The notes under the pieces are model-generated. The model was given only the letters and a program-made list of their open reading frames with translations. It did no database searches and had not been told where the DNA came from. From positions 1 through 64,000 of the forward strand of contig CAJTXU010000011.1 of NCBI GenBank assembly GCA_910584125.1: a stretch of 64,000 nucleotides of DNA, in the 5' to 3' direction. The DNA comes from an uncultured Muribaculaceae bacterium (GTDB lineage Bacteria > Bacteroidota > Bacteroidia > Bacteroidales > Muribaculaceae). Below, piece after piece: positions 7,514-15,447 of the stretch. The translations under genes and the position numbers were made by a program. How positions within the stretch are numbered: position 1 is the stretch's first letter; every line of letters starts with the position of its first letter.

Positions 7514-9721
7514 ATGACACGTCACTTTCACGTAATCTATCAGAAAGATTCGATGCAGTGTGGCGTCGCGTGCCTGGCGATGATCTGTCGTTTCTTCGGG
7601 CGCAGGTTCAGCCTCGGCTATCTTGACAGGCTGTGCGCGCCGACTGCCGAGGGTGTCTCGCTCAAGGGTATCGCGGACGCGGCCGGCACGCTCGGACTGA
7701 AGACAGCCGCCGCCCGCGTCGGCACCGACGAGCTGTGCTCGCTGCCTCTGCCCTGCATCCTCCACTGGAACCAGAACCATTTCACGGTGCTCCATCGCGT
7801 CACGAAACGCAGATTCCATGTCGCAGACCCGGGCAAGGGGCGCCGTGCTTTCTCACGCGGTGAGTTTGAGAAGCATTGGCTCTCCACCGAGTCCGAAGGG
7901 CAGACCAAGGGCATCGCGCTCTTTTTCGAACCGACCGAGGAGTTCGGATCCAACCCCTGCGAGGAGACGGACACCAAGGAGAAACGTTCGTTCCGGTTTC
8001 TGTTCAGACGAATGGGGGCTTTCCGCACCTATCTGCTGCAGATTGTCCTCGGACTTCTGTTGGTGAGCGGTCTGCAGCTCGTCATCCCTTTCCTGACCCA
8101 GGCGGTGGTCGACACCGGTATCCGCTTCAAGGACATCGGTTTCATAAGGCTCATACTGTTCGGCCAGCTGATGGTGATTCTCGGACGGACCGTCACCGAC
8201 TTCATCAGACGCCGCCTGCTGCTGCACGTGTCGATGAGAGTGAACATTTCGCTGCTCTCCGACTTCTTCGCCAAACTATTGCGTCTGCCGATGCGCTTTT
8301 TCGACACGAAGCTGTCGGGCGACCTGTTGCAGCGCATGTCCGACCACGCGCGCGTGCAGACATTCCTCACCGATCAGGTGCTCGGAATTGCATTCACCCT
8401 GATTTCATTTGTAGTGTTCGGCATCGTCTTGCTCTGCTACGATCCGCTTATATTCCTGATATTCGCCTTGGGCGCGGGTGCTTATGCGGCATGGACCGTC
8501 GCCTTTCTGCGACGCCGCCGGGTGCTCGACCTTGAGTCGTTCGAGGCGCAGGCACGCGCGTCGAGCACCATCTGGCAGCTCATCACAACCATGCAGGAGA
8601 TCAAGCTGCAGGGGTGCGGCGGTCGGCGCACGGCGGAGTGGGAGGACTCGCAGGCCTCGCTGTTCGACCTGCAGATGAAGGGACTGCAGCTTCGTCAGAC
8701 GCAGGAGACCGGCAGCGTCATGATACGCGAGACGGTCAACATCCTCATCACACTTGTGGCGGCCTCGGCTGTGATCGGCGGCGACATGACCCTCGGCGCC
8801 ATGCTCGCCGTGCAGTATGTGGCCGGTCAGCTTTCGTCGCCTGTCGACCAGCTTATGGCTTTCATCTACTCGCTGCAGGACGTAAGGCTATCGCTCGAAC
8901 GAATCAACGAGATCCACGAGCGCCCGGACGAGTGCAAGGCCCGACCGGATACCGGTCTGCAAACATATGAACAATCATCGGACGCCGCGATAGCCATCCG
9001 TGACGTCTGTTTCCGGTATGACCTCCATTCGCCGGAAATGACGCTGTCGGACATCTCGCTGTCGGTTCCGCGCGGCAAGACTACAGCCATAGTGGGTGCG
9101 TCGGGGAGCGGCAAGACCACTCTCGTCAAACTGATGCTCGGTTTCTATCCCGCCGAAAGCGGCGTCATCGAGATTGACGGCACGGATATACAGTCGGTCG
9201 ACATCGAGTCATGGCGGCGCCGTTGCGGCGCGGTGATGCAGGAAGGTGTGGTTTTTTCAGACTCGATAGCCCGCAACATCGCCGTCGGCGAGGGTGAAGT
9301 TGACATAGACCGTCTCGAACAGGCGGCGCGCGCCGCCTGCATCCATGATTTCGTGATGTCGCTGCCTCTGAAATACAACACCAAGGTCGGCGCCGACGGC
9401 ACTGGACTGAGCCGCGGGCAGAAGCAGCGCATTCTGATAGCACGCGCGGTCTACAAGGACCCGGAGGTCATTTTCCTTGACGAGGCCACCAACTCTCTCG
9501 ACGCCGTCAACGAGCGGGAGATCACCGACGCATTGGCCCGTTTCAGCCGCGGACGCACTGTGGTGACGGTTGCCCACCGGCTCTCGACGGTATGCGACGC
9601 CGACAACATCGTGGTGCTCGACCACGGCCGCATCGTGGAGACCGGCACGCACGAGAGCCTCATCCAGGCCAAAGGGCATTATTACACATTGATCAAGAAC
9701 CAACTCGAACTCGGCACATGA
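7514..9721 (+). CDS. peptidase-containing ABC transporter (C39, bacteriocin-type)
   Basis: This full-length 735-aa PCAT cleaves a GG leader and exports the core across the inner membrane. The N-terminal C39 peptidase (1-130) has QKDSMQCG with Gln10 and Cys16, His89 in NQNHF and Asp105 in ADPGKG. Several membrane helices occupy about 165-440. The ATPase domain has Walker A GASGSGKTT (about 528-536), signature LSRGQKQR (about 633, with Arg in place of the usual Gly), Walker B VIFLDEAT (about 653) and the H-loop AHRLST (about 688). All catalytic residues are present, so the protein should be active. Its stop overlaps the start of a truncated adaptor gene (ATGA at 9718). A GG-leader peptide gene lies 400 bp downstream and is the likely substrate. 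Confidence 0.93.
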   Translation: MTRHFHVIYQKDSMQCGVACLAMICRFFGRRFSLGYLDRLCAPTAEGVSLKGIADAAGTLGLKTAAARVGTDELCSLPLPCILHWNQNHFTVLHRVTKRRFHVADPGKGRRAFSRGEFEKHWLSTESEGQTKGIALFFEPTEEFGSNPCEETDTKEKRSFRFLFRRMGAFRTYLLQIVLGLLLVSGLQLVIPFLTQAVVDTGIRFKDIGFIRLILFGQLMVILGRTVTDFIRRRLLLHVSMRVNISLLSDFFAKLLRLPMRFFDTKLSGDLLQRMSDHARVQTFLTDQVLGIAFTLISFVVFGIVLLCYDPLIFLIFALGAGAYAAWTVAFLRRRRVLDLESFEAQARASSTIWQLITTMQEIKLQGCGGRRTAEWEDSQASLFDLQMKGLQLRQTQETGSVMIRETVNILITLVAASAVIGGDMTLGAMLAVQYVAGQLSSPVDQLMAFIYSLQDVRLSLERINEIHERPDECKARPDTGLQTYEQSSDAAIAIRDVCFRYDLHSPEMTLSDISLSVPRGKTTAIVGASGSGKTTLVKLMLGFYPAESGVIEIDGTDIQSVDIESWRRRCGAVMQEGVVFSDSIARNIAVGEGEVDIDRLEQAARAACIHDFVMSLPLKYNTKVGADGTGLSRGQKQRILIARAVYKDPEVIFLDEATNSLDAVNEREITDALARFSRGRTVVTVAHRLSTVCDADNIVVLDHGRIVETGTHESLIQAKGHYYTLIKNQLELGT

Positions 9722-9918
9722 AAATCGAACTGCGCGACCCGCCGACACGGCGCTTCACCGACGTGCGCCCCTCGTGGTGGCTGCGGCACGGAACGGCCCT
9801 GATCTTCCTTGCCTTCCTCGCGGCGGCCGTCGTCATCCTCCTTCTCCCCTGGCCCCACAGCGGAGGGCGCACCCTCTTCCAGCTACTCACAGGGAACTGG
9901 ATCATTCATATTTTTTAA
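9718..9918 (+). CDS. truncated HlyD-type adaptor or small membrane protein
   Basis: The 66-aa frame starts inside the stop codon of the transporter gene (ATGA overlap), which is where the HlyD-family membrane fusion protein normally begins in such operons. Its start matches an adaptor N-terminus. Residues 1-22 are charged with RPSWWLRHG, and a membrane helix LIFLAFLAAAVVILLL occupies about 28-43. After the helix the sequence diverges (PWPHSGGRTLFQLLTGNW) and stops, whereas a complete adaptor has about 400 residues. No continuation is found in other frames before the peptide promoter at 9944. Either the gene was cut by deletion, or a short membrane protein has replaced it. Confidence 0.6.
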   Translation: MKIELRDPPTRRFTDVRPSWWLRHGTALIFLAFLAAAVVILLLPWPHSGGRTLFQLLTGNWIIHIF

Positions 9919-9943
9919 TCATCCTAAAAAATATATCAAAATA

Positions 9944-9976
9944 TTTGTAAAATTTAAACAAAAAACATTAAATTTG
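9944..9976 (+). promoter_or_regulatory. promoter of the GG-leader peptide gene
   Basis: TTTG (9944-9947), a 21-bp spacer and TAAATTTG (9969-9976) match the Bacteroidetes consensus. Transcription would begin near 9983 and give a leader of about 140 nt before the ATG at 10126. The leader can form a small hairpin ggcttt/aaagcc around 10060-10080. The peptide gene can therefore be expressed independently of the transporter. Confidence 0.65.
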
Positions 9977-10125
9977 TCGTTATTTAATAGAGGAGACTAC
10001 GACTCAAATATTTGTGTTGTTTTGACACAACAACTCACACATATTAAACCCATCCCTAATGGCTTTAGCGGCACAAAGCCGAATGTGAAACACGGCACAG
10101 TATTAACGATAAACAACATTTGATT

Positions 10126-10281
10126 ATGGAGAAGGATTTCTCAATGAAAGTTTTTTCATTCAACGAATTGAGCGAAGCAGACATGAACAGCATCCTCGGA
10201 GGAGCTTCCACGGCCACATGCACTGATCATGAATGTTGTGTGTTTTCTTGCAGTTCACACGGTATCGTGTCAAGAATCTGA
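10126..10281 (+). CDS. double-glycine leader peptide precursor, four-cysteine core
   Basis: This 51-aa frame is too short for most gene finders. The leader MEKDFSMKVFSFNELSEADM..ILGG fits the double-glycine consensus, with hydrophobic residues at regular spacing (F12, L15, M20, I23, L24) and Gly25-Gly26 as the cleavage site. The predicted 25-residue core ASTATC...SRI has cysteines at 32, 37, 38 and 42 (CxxxxCCxxxC). It is Ser/Thr-rich with two histidines and resembles a disulfide-bonded or otherwise modified small peptide. A complete C39 transporter lies upstream and TonB-receptor-like barrels lie on both sides. The gene has its own promoter. It could be a bacteriocin, a signalling peptide or a metal-binding peptide, and the sequence does not decide among these. 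The core matches nothing I know. Confidence 0.75.
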   Translation: MEKDFSMKVFSFNELSEADMNSILGGASTATCTDHECCVFSCSSHGIVSRI

Positions 10282-10400
10282 TGCAAGGCACACAATTCCC
10301 CCTATGCAATATAGGGCGCGACAGACATGTGCTTGAACAGCTTCTGTTGCTGTCAAAAGAAAGGGGTAAAAACAAGGGGATACAAGTCATCGCATTCTGA
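10281..10400 (+). CDS. possible small frame coupled to the peptide gene
   Basis: A 39-codon frame starts with an ATG that shares one base with the peptide stop (TGATG) and ends at 10398-10400. The product begins MQGTQFPLCNIG and is basic in its second half (SKERGKNKG). It has no GG motif, signal or recognised domain. The overlap is typical of translational coupling but can arise by chance, so this is a tentative call. The remaining 57 bp before the next gene show nothing clear. Confidence 0.25.
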   Translation: MQGTQFPLCNIGRDRHVLEQLLLLSKERGKNKGIQVIAF

Positions 10401-10457
10401 ATGTCCTGAAGCTTCCTTGTTAAAAACTATTGTTAAACTACTTAAAATATAAACGCT

Positions 10458-12596
10458 ATGAGACATATGGCTACAATCCTCGGTTTGGTTGTTGCGGTTG
10501 CGGCTGTGTTTCCCTCGCTCGCATTCGGTGGCGGCAGCCACGCACTTCTGGCCGACAGCATACAGGCTAATGCTCAGGCTGATAGCGTGAAGACGAATAT
10601 TCTGGATGAGGTCGTAGTCGAGGGTGACAACCGGTATACTTCCGCCACCAAGAGCACCTACATTCCTTCGCGCCAGCAGCGCAAGGCGGCACAGACCGGC
10701 TCGGATCTTCTGCTCATGATGGCTATTCCTGAAATACATGTTGACACCCAGACCGGGGCAATCAAAGCGCTTGGCGGCGGAACCTCAAAAGTATTCATAA
10801 ATGGTATTGAGGCGTCCGAAGACGAGATCAAGGGTCTCAATACCGATAATGTCAGAAAAGTCGAAGTTTTGTATAATCCTACCGACGCTCGGTTTCTCGG
10901 TGTCGCAAAAGCCATAAACTTCATTGTACTGGAATATGAAATTGGTGGATATACAAAACTTACTACCGACAACACTTGGTTTTCCGGCATCTCCAACGGT
11001 GAGGACCTTTTTTCCAGATTCGCATACAAGAAAATGACTTATGACCTGTTCGCGGATTTCGGTATAGCCGACAACCGTCATAACGGCGAGGACTCAAGGT
11101 CAATATATATGCTGCAAAATCCCGACGGCACCCTGTATGAGGCGGAAAGGACGCTGACTCATGATGACGGCAAGAAACTGTACAAGGGTGTCCCTGTGAC
11201 TTTTCAGGCGACTTATCAGGGAGACAAAGCCACTGTGCGCAACATAGTAGGCTTCCGCCATCGACAGGACCATACCACATACGGAGGAACCGTCTCACTG
11301 CCAGAGTCCGATATCGCCGACAATTCCTATTCCTCCATTACGCACAGGATATCGAACGCGCTGACCTATCGCGGGTCTTTCTTTTTCTCGCTGCCCAAGG
11401 ATTTTAGCCTATACGTAGGCCCGCAGTTCAAATACTCCCATGTCAACGATCTCAATGATTACGCTGTTTCCGAGGGCATCGACATAACACGTCATGCCCG
11501 AGAAAACGCCTACGGATGGGGCATTTACACTGACTTAAGCAAAAGATTCAAAAAGCATTCGTTGAACATATCCCTCTCATATTTCGGCGATCGCAACAGC
11601 GTCAGATATACCGGAACATATCGTTATAACGACCTTATTGACAAGACACTCATCAACGGGTCGTTGGGATATGGTTTTCAGTCGGGAAAATGGAATATCA
11701 ATGCCAAGGCTGGTGTCTCTGACTCAGGGTGGAAATTCGGTGATATCCATCAGAATTTCTTCTCGCCCTATGCCAATTTCCACGTCGACTTTTCGCCCAA
11801 CTCACATAACCGGCTGAGTCTATTCGCACAATACACTTCGTGGAGCAACAGTCAGCAGGACATCAGCTCGGACATACTCCGCAAAGACGAATATATGTAT
11901 TATACAGGCAATCCCGAGCTGAAGGATTACAACTTCACGAATATAGACCTTACGTATATATGGATGCCCTGCCCGATATTCAGTGCTATGGCGGTAGTGC
12001 AGTGGGAGACCAAGATAGACATGCCTATTCAATATTACGAACACTACGATGACGGCAAGGCCCTTCTGCGCGGCATAGCCAACGACGGCAACAACAATAC
12101 CTTCAGGGCATTGGCGCGACTGTCGCTCTCGCTGTTCAACAGAAGCCTCAATTTGAGTGTCAACCCCAATTATAGCTGGATAAAGAATACCGGGAAATAC
12201 GGCGCATGTGTCAATACGTTCTATATGGACAATACGCTCACCTATATGATCAATAAATGGTATTTCACGGCAAGCTTATGGACATGTTCCAGACATTATG
12301 ACGACCAAACGCAGAAACTGACACGCAATCCGATGTTCTATTACTTAGGCGCCGGCGTATCGCTCGGCAACTGGAATCTGATGCTACGTCTCTACAATTT
12401 TGGCAATTACAAATGGAAGAGCGGCACTGAAACAATCAGCACGCCTCTCTATATGAACGAGACCGTGACCTACGCTTCAAATTATCGTTTCGGCGTAAGG
12501 CTGAACGTCACCTATGTCTTCGACTATGGCAAGAAGGTGCAGCGCGGCCAGGAGATCGGCGCACAATCGGGCGCGGAATCGGCGATTCTCAAGTAA
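10458..12596 (+). CDS. TonB-receptor-like outer membrane barrel (second of a pair)
   Basis: This is also 712 aa long. A signal peptide (to about residue 23) precedes the plug-like segment, with ILDEVVVEG (about 48-56), VFINGIEA and VRKVEVLYNPTDARF. Beta-barrel strands follow, and the protein ends in YGKKVQRG and SAILK. The order of motifs matches the protein at 5324 throughout, including VEVLxYPxDxRF and GGYTKLT after the plug. The two are therefore diverged paralogues. It follows the GG peptide gene by 176 bp on the same strand, and a strong terminator follows at 12642. It may be a second outer-membrane port or a receptor for the processed peptide. This is inferred from context only. Confidence 0.8.
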   Translation: MRHMATILGLVVAVAAVFPSLAFGGGSHALLADSIQANAQADSVKTNILDEVVVEGDNRYTSATKSTYIPSRQQRKAAQTGSDLLLMMAIPEIHVDTQTGAIKALGGGTSKVFINGIEASEDEIKGLNTDNVRKVEVLYNPTDARFLGVAKAINFIVLEYEIGGYTKLTTDNTWFSGISNGEDLFSRFAYKKMTYDLFADFGIADNRHNGEDSRSIYMLQNPDGTLYEAERTLTHDDGKKLYKGVPVTFQATYQGDKATVRNIVGFRHRQDHTTYGGTVSLPESDIADNSYSSITHRISNALTYRGSFFFSLPKDFSLYVGPQFKYSHVNDLNDYAVSEGIDITRHARENAYGWGIYTDLSKRFKKHSLNISLSYFGDRNSVRYTGTYRYNDLIDKTLINGSLGYGFQSGKWNINAKAGVSDSGWKFGDIHQNFFSPYANFHVDFSPNSHNRLSLFAQYTSWSNSQQDISSDILRKDEYMYYTGNPELKDYNFTNIDLTYIWMPCPIFSAMAVVQWETKIDMPIQYYEHYDDGKALLRGIANDGNNNTFRALARLSLSLFNRSLNLSVNPNYSWIKNTGKYGACVNTFYMDNTLTYMINKWYFTASLWTCSRHYDDQTQKLTRNPMFYYLGAGVSLGNWNLMLRLYNFGNYKWKSGTETISTPLYMNETVTYASNYRFGVRLNVTYVFDYGKKVQRGQEIGAQSGAESAILK

Positions 12597-12641
12597 CAAT
12601 CAACCTGCGTCAGATAACTTAACGGCGTCGGAAAGCGTTAT

Positions 12642-12683
12642 AACTGTGGGGGACTCCCGGGCGGAGACTCCCGCAGTTTTTTG
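12642..12683 (+). terminator. intrinsic terminator after the second barrel gene
   Basis: aactgtgggggactcc (12642-12657) pairs with ggagactcccgcagtt (12663-12678) around the loop cgggc, and a T run follows. It closes the peptide-export region 20 bp before the folate gene start. Confidence 0.8.
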
Positions 12684-12702
12684 TAATGACGTTCAGATTG
12701 CA

Positions 12703-13257
12703 ATGGATAAAAGAGACATACGCAGAAAGATCAAGGCGATGAAGCAGATGCTTCTCGAGTCGGAGAAGGCCGAGGCGGCCGAGCGCGCGTTCGCGCGTCT
12801 CGAAGAGACGGCCGCGTTCATCATGGCGGAAAGAATACTGATGTATCACTCGCTGCCCGATGAGCTCTCCACCCACGGCTTCCTCCGCAAGTGGGGCAGC
12901 CGCAAACATTTCTACCTGCCCCGCGTCAACGGGGTGAACCTCGACATACTCCCATACGAGGAGAGCCGCCTCGAATTAGGGGCGTTCCATATCGAGGAAC
13001 CGACCGGCAACGACACCGTGTCGGCCGATGATATCGAGCTGGTGATTGTGCCTGCCGTCGCGTTCGACCGCAAGGGCAACCGTCTCGGCCGTGGCAAGGG
13101 CTTCTACGACCGTCTGCTGAGCGAGACAAAGGCCACTAAAATCGGCATCGCCTACGAGTTCCAGATCGTGGACGAGATACCCGTCGAACCTCACGACGTC
13201 GCCATGGACATCGTGATCTCACCCGACTCCTGCACCGTTGTAAGAAGTAAAAAGTAA
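12703..13257 (+). CDS. 5-formyltetrahydrofolate cyclo-ligase
   Basis: The 184-aa enzyme converts 5-formyl-THF to 5,10-methenyl-THF with ATP in the cytosol. The family motif LGRGKGFYDRLL (about 126-137) and the preceding VPAVAFDRKGN are intact. Length fits the family. I chose the ATG at 12703, because frames running further upstream would cross the terminator at 12642-12683. The gene's 3' end is unusual. The last codons and the stop lie inside a tandem heptamer array (13240-13288), so the terminal residues VRSKK are repeat-encoded. A 52-bp perfect palindrome and a convergent protease gene follow. Confidence 0.9.
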   Translation: MDKRDIRRKIKAMKQMLLESEKAEAAERAFARLEETAAFIMAERILMYHSLPDELSTHGFLRKWGSRKHFYLPRVNGVNLDILPYEESRLELGAFHIEEPTGNDTVSADDIELVIVPAVAFDRKGNRLGRGKGFYDRLLSETKATKIGIAYEFQIVDEIPVEPHDVAMDIVISPDSCTVVRSKK

Positions 13258-13288
13258 GAAGTAAAAAGTAAAAAGTAAGAAGTAAGAA
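13240..13288. repeat. seven tandem heptamers GTAARAA
   Basis: Seven uninterrupted 7-bp units (gtaagaa or gtaaaaa) run from 13240 to 13288, with a partial eighth. The first units encode the end of the folate enzyme, including its stop at 13255-13257. A unit of 7 bp changes frame with each copy gained or lost. However, the stop TAA is present in every unit, so only the last few residues could vary. Confidence 0.9.
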
Positions 13289-13290
13289 GT

Positions 13291-13342
13291 ATAACCGGGG
13301 CTCTGAGATTCAGCAATTGCTGAATCTCAGAGCCCCGGTTAT
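13291..13342. terminator. 52-bp perfect palindrome, probable bidirectional terminator
   Basis: ataaccggggctctgag.. at 13291-13316 is the exact reverse complement of 13317-13342, with no spacer. It lies between convergent genes. On the minus strand it is followed by a U-rich stretch made by the heptamer array, which suits termination of the protease operon. On the plus strand no T run follows. Confidence 0.7.
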
Positions 13343-13391
13343 GTGATGAGCGGATTAGGTCGCGTGGTGAAAGCCTGCGGCTTTCATCGAT

Positions 13392-15020
13392 CTAATGTTT
13401 CGACGGCTTCAGGTTTACCCCCGACTTACCTTCGCGGAGGCTGCTGAGGGCCTGCTCGACGGCCGGATCTGTCTGGTTCAGAATCTCGATGAAGGCGTCA
13501 TATCCCACAAGGTCGCGCGCCAGCATGGCCTTGATCTGATTGGTCAGCAGTCCTCGCGATTTGTTGATGTAATACCACCGGGCCGGCAAACCGTGCCGCG
13601 CCGCATACGTCACGAAGGCCGTCAGCAACGCGTTGTCGCGCGGTATGACGCGCTCCATGGCCTCGACCGTCTTCGCGCCTTTCATCATGGGCCGGTAGGT
13701 GTCGGCCATCTCGCGCGCGAATTTCTGGATAAGCCCCTGATTGGCGGCATCGATGTAATATGACGTGTATTGCGTCGTGTCCTCGGGTACGAAGATGTCG
13801 GGCATTATGCCGCCGCCGCCATATACCTCGCGGCCGTTGACCGTGTGGAAGAGCTTGGTCTTGTCGAGACGGATGCTGTCTTGCGAATAGAACTCGCCGT
13901 GGTTGTAGCGGTCAACTATGTCGAGCTCATACTTGCCGTCCTTTCCGCGCTGGTACTCCTTCTGGATGCTGCGCCCGGAGGGAGTGTAGTAGCGGGCCAC
14001 CGTGAGGCGGATCGCCGAACTGTCAGGCAAAGCGATCTGATTCTGCACAAGACCCTTGCCGAACGTGCGGCGACCTATCACGAGTCCCCGGTCGTTGTCC
14101 TGGATCGCGCCGGCGAATATCTCTGACGCCGAGGCAGAGTATTCGTTGGTGAGCACCGTCAGCTCCGCGTCGAGAAACGACCCGGTGCCGTCGCTGACAG
14201 CGAATGTCTCGTTCTCCTTCGTGCGTCCTTTGGTGTATACGATGGTGCGCCCCTCGGGCAGGAACTCGTTGGCCATATAGATGGCCTGGTCCATGAATCC
14301 GCCCGAGTTGCCCCGGAGGTCGACCACATATCTCGTCGCCCCCTGCGCCCGCAGGTCGGCGAGGGCGTCGAAGAACTCCTTGTAGGTGTTGCGGGCGAAC
14401 TTCGAGACCTTTAGATAACCGGTCTTGTCGTCAATCATATAGACGGCGTCGACACTGTTGGAAGGTATCTGGCCGCGCGTAATCTCGAAAGACAGGGGTT
14501 TCTTGGCCGAACTGCGCTTGACCTGCACCTTGACCTTCGTTCCCTCCTTGCCGCGCAGCGTGGAGAACACCGCGTCAGTCGACGCCCCCGCGCCCGACAG
14601 CTTCTTGCCGTCGGCCTCGAGAATCATATCGCCGGGCAGAAGGCCCACCTTCTCGGCCGGACCTCCGGCCACGACCTCGATCACGTTGACCGTGTCGTTG
14701 AGCACCTGGAACATCACGCCGACACCGCCGAACGAGCTCTCAAGGTCGTCGTTGGTGGCCTCGAGCTCTGACGCAGGGATATAGACCGAATGCGGGTCGA
14801 GCGACGCCAGCATCTCCGGAATCGCCATGTCAAGCAGACTGTCGGTGTCGACCTCGTCGACATACTGGTCGCGGATCAGGTTCATCACCATGCGGATCTT
14901 CTCCTCCTCGGGCGAAAGACGGCCCGTGGAGAGATTGCGGCCAATGAAAATACCGCCGATAATGCCTGCGGCAAGTATCAGCGGAATCAGAAAGGAACTG
15001 ATGTTTATCTTTTTATTCAT
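13392..15020 (-). CDS. C-terminal processing protease (S41, Prc/CtpA type)
   Basis: This 542-aa periplasmic serine protease trims C-termini of exported proteins. An N-terminal membrane anchor (about 9-27) precedes a PDZ domain (about 95-175, FGGVGVMFQ and GLLPGDMILEADG). The S41 core has DLRGNSGG (235-241), the likely nucleophile Ser297 in YSASASE and the general base Lys322 in TFGKGLVQN. The Ser-Lys spacing of 25 equals that of CtpA. It is the last gene of a minus-strand run and overlaps the dCMP deaminase gene by 8 bp. Confidence 0.92.
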   Translation of the reverse strand: MNKKINISSFLIPLILAAGIIGGIFIGRNLSTGRLSPEEEKIRMVMNLIRDQYVDEVDTDSLLDMAIPEMLASLDPHSVYIPASELEATNDDLESSFGGVGVMFQVLNDTVNVIEVVAGGPAEKVGLLPGDMILEADGKKLSGAGASTDAVFSTLRGKEGTKVKVQVKRSSAKKPLSFEITRGQIPSNSVDAVYMIDDKTGYLKVSKFARNTYKEFFDALADLRAQGATRYVVDLRGNSGGFMDQAIYMANEFLPEGRTIVYTKGRTKENETFAVSDGTGSFLDAELTVLTNEYSASASEIFAGAIQDNDRGLVIGRRTFGKGLVQNQIALPDSSAIRLTVARYYTPSGRSIQKEYQRGKDGKYELDIVDRYNHGEFYSQDSIRLDKTKLFHTVNGREVYGGGGIMPDIFVPEDTTQYTSYYIDAANQGLIQKFAREMADTYRPMMKGAKTVEAMERVIPRDNALLTAFVTYAARHGLPARWYYINKSRGLLTNQIKAMLARDLVGYDAFIEILNQTDPAVEQALSSLREGKSGVNLKPSKH

Positions 15021-15444
15021 CTTGATTCAGAGGTAAATACACAACCTCGACACCGGCCTCGCGCAGCAGGTCGAGACCGTCGGTGATGCGGTACATCTCA
15101 GAGAAGACCACCCGGCGGATGCCGGCCTGGATGATCAGTTTCGAGCATTCCATGCAGGGACTCGCCGTGACGTAGAGCGTGCTCCCCTCGCTCGAGTTGT
15201 TGCTGCGGGCTACCTTGGTGATGGCGTTTGCCTCGGCGTGGAGCACGTAGGGCAGCGTCGTGCCCTCCTCGCTCTCGCACACGTTCGGAAAACCGGAGGG
15301 AGTGCCGTTGTAACCGTCGGAGATTATCATCTTGTCCTTGACGAGAAGGGCCCCGACCTTGCGGCGCTCGCAATATGAGTTCTCGCTCCAGATGCGCGCC
15401 ATGCGAAGATAGCGGCGGTCGAGCATTTCCTGCTTGCTGTCCAT
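15013..15444 (-). CDS. dCMP deaminase (ComE-type zinc deaminase)
   Basis: The 143-aa cytosolic enzyme deaminates dCMP to dUMP for thymidylate synthesis. Zinc ligands His69 in HAEAN with catalytic Glu71, and Cys97 and Cys100 in SPCMEC, are present. The N-terminal RRKVGALLVKD and DGYNGTPSGF are typical of deoxycytidylate deaminases. It lies 3 bp after trxB and overlaps the protease gene. Confidence 0.9.
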   Translation of the reverse strand: MDSKQEMLDRRYLRMARIWSENSYCERRKVGALLVKDKMIISDGYNGTPSGFPNVCESEEGTTLPYVLHAEANAITKVARSNNSSEGSTLYVTASPCMECSKLIIQAGIRRVVFSEMYRITDGLDLLREAGVEVVYLPLNQDE

Positions 15445-15447
15445 GTC

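Noticed and set aside
12514..12702. Longer N-terminus for the folate cyclo-ligase
   Set aside because: It would overlap the barrel gene and its terminator hairpin, and the domain begins at the ATG at 12703.
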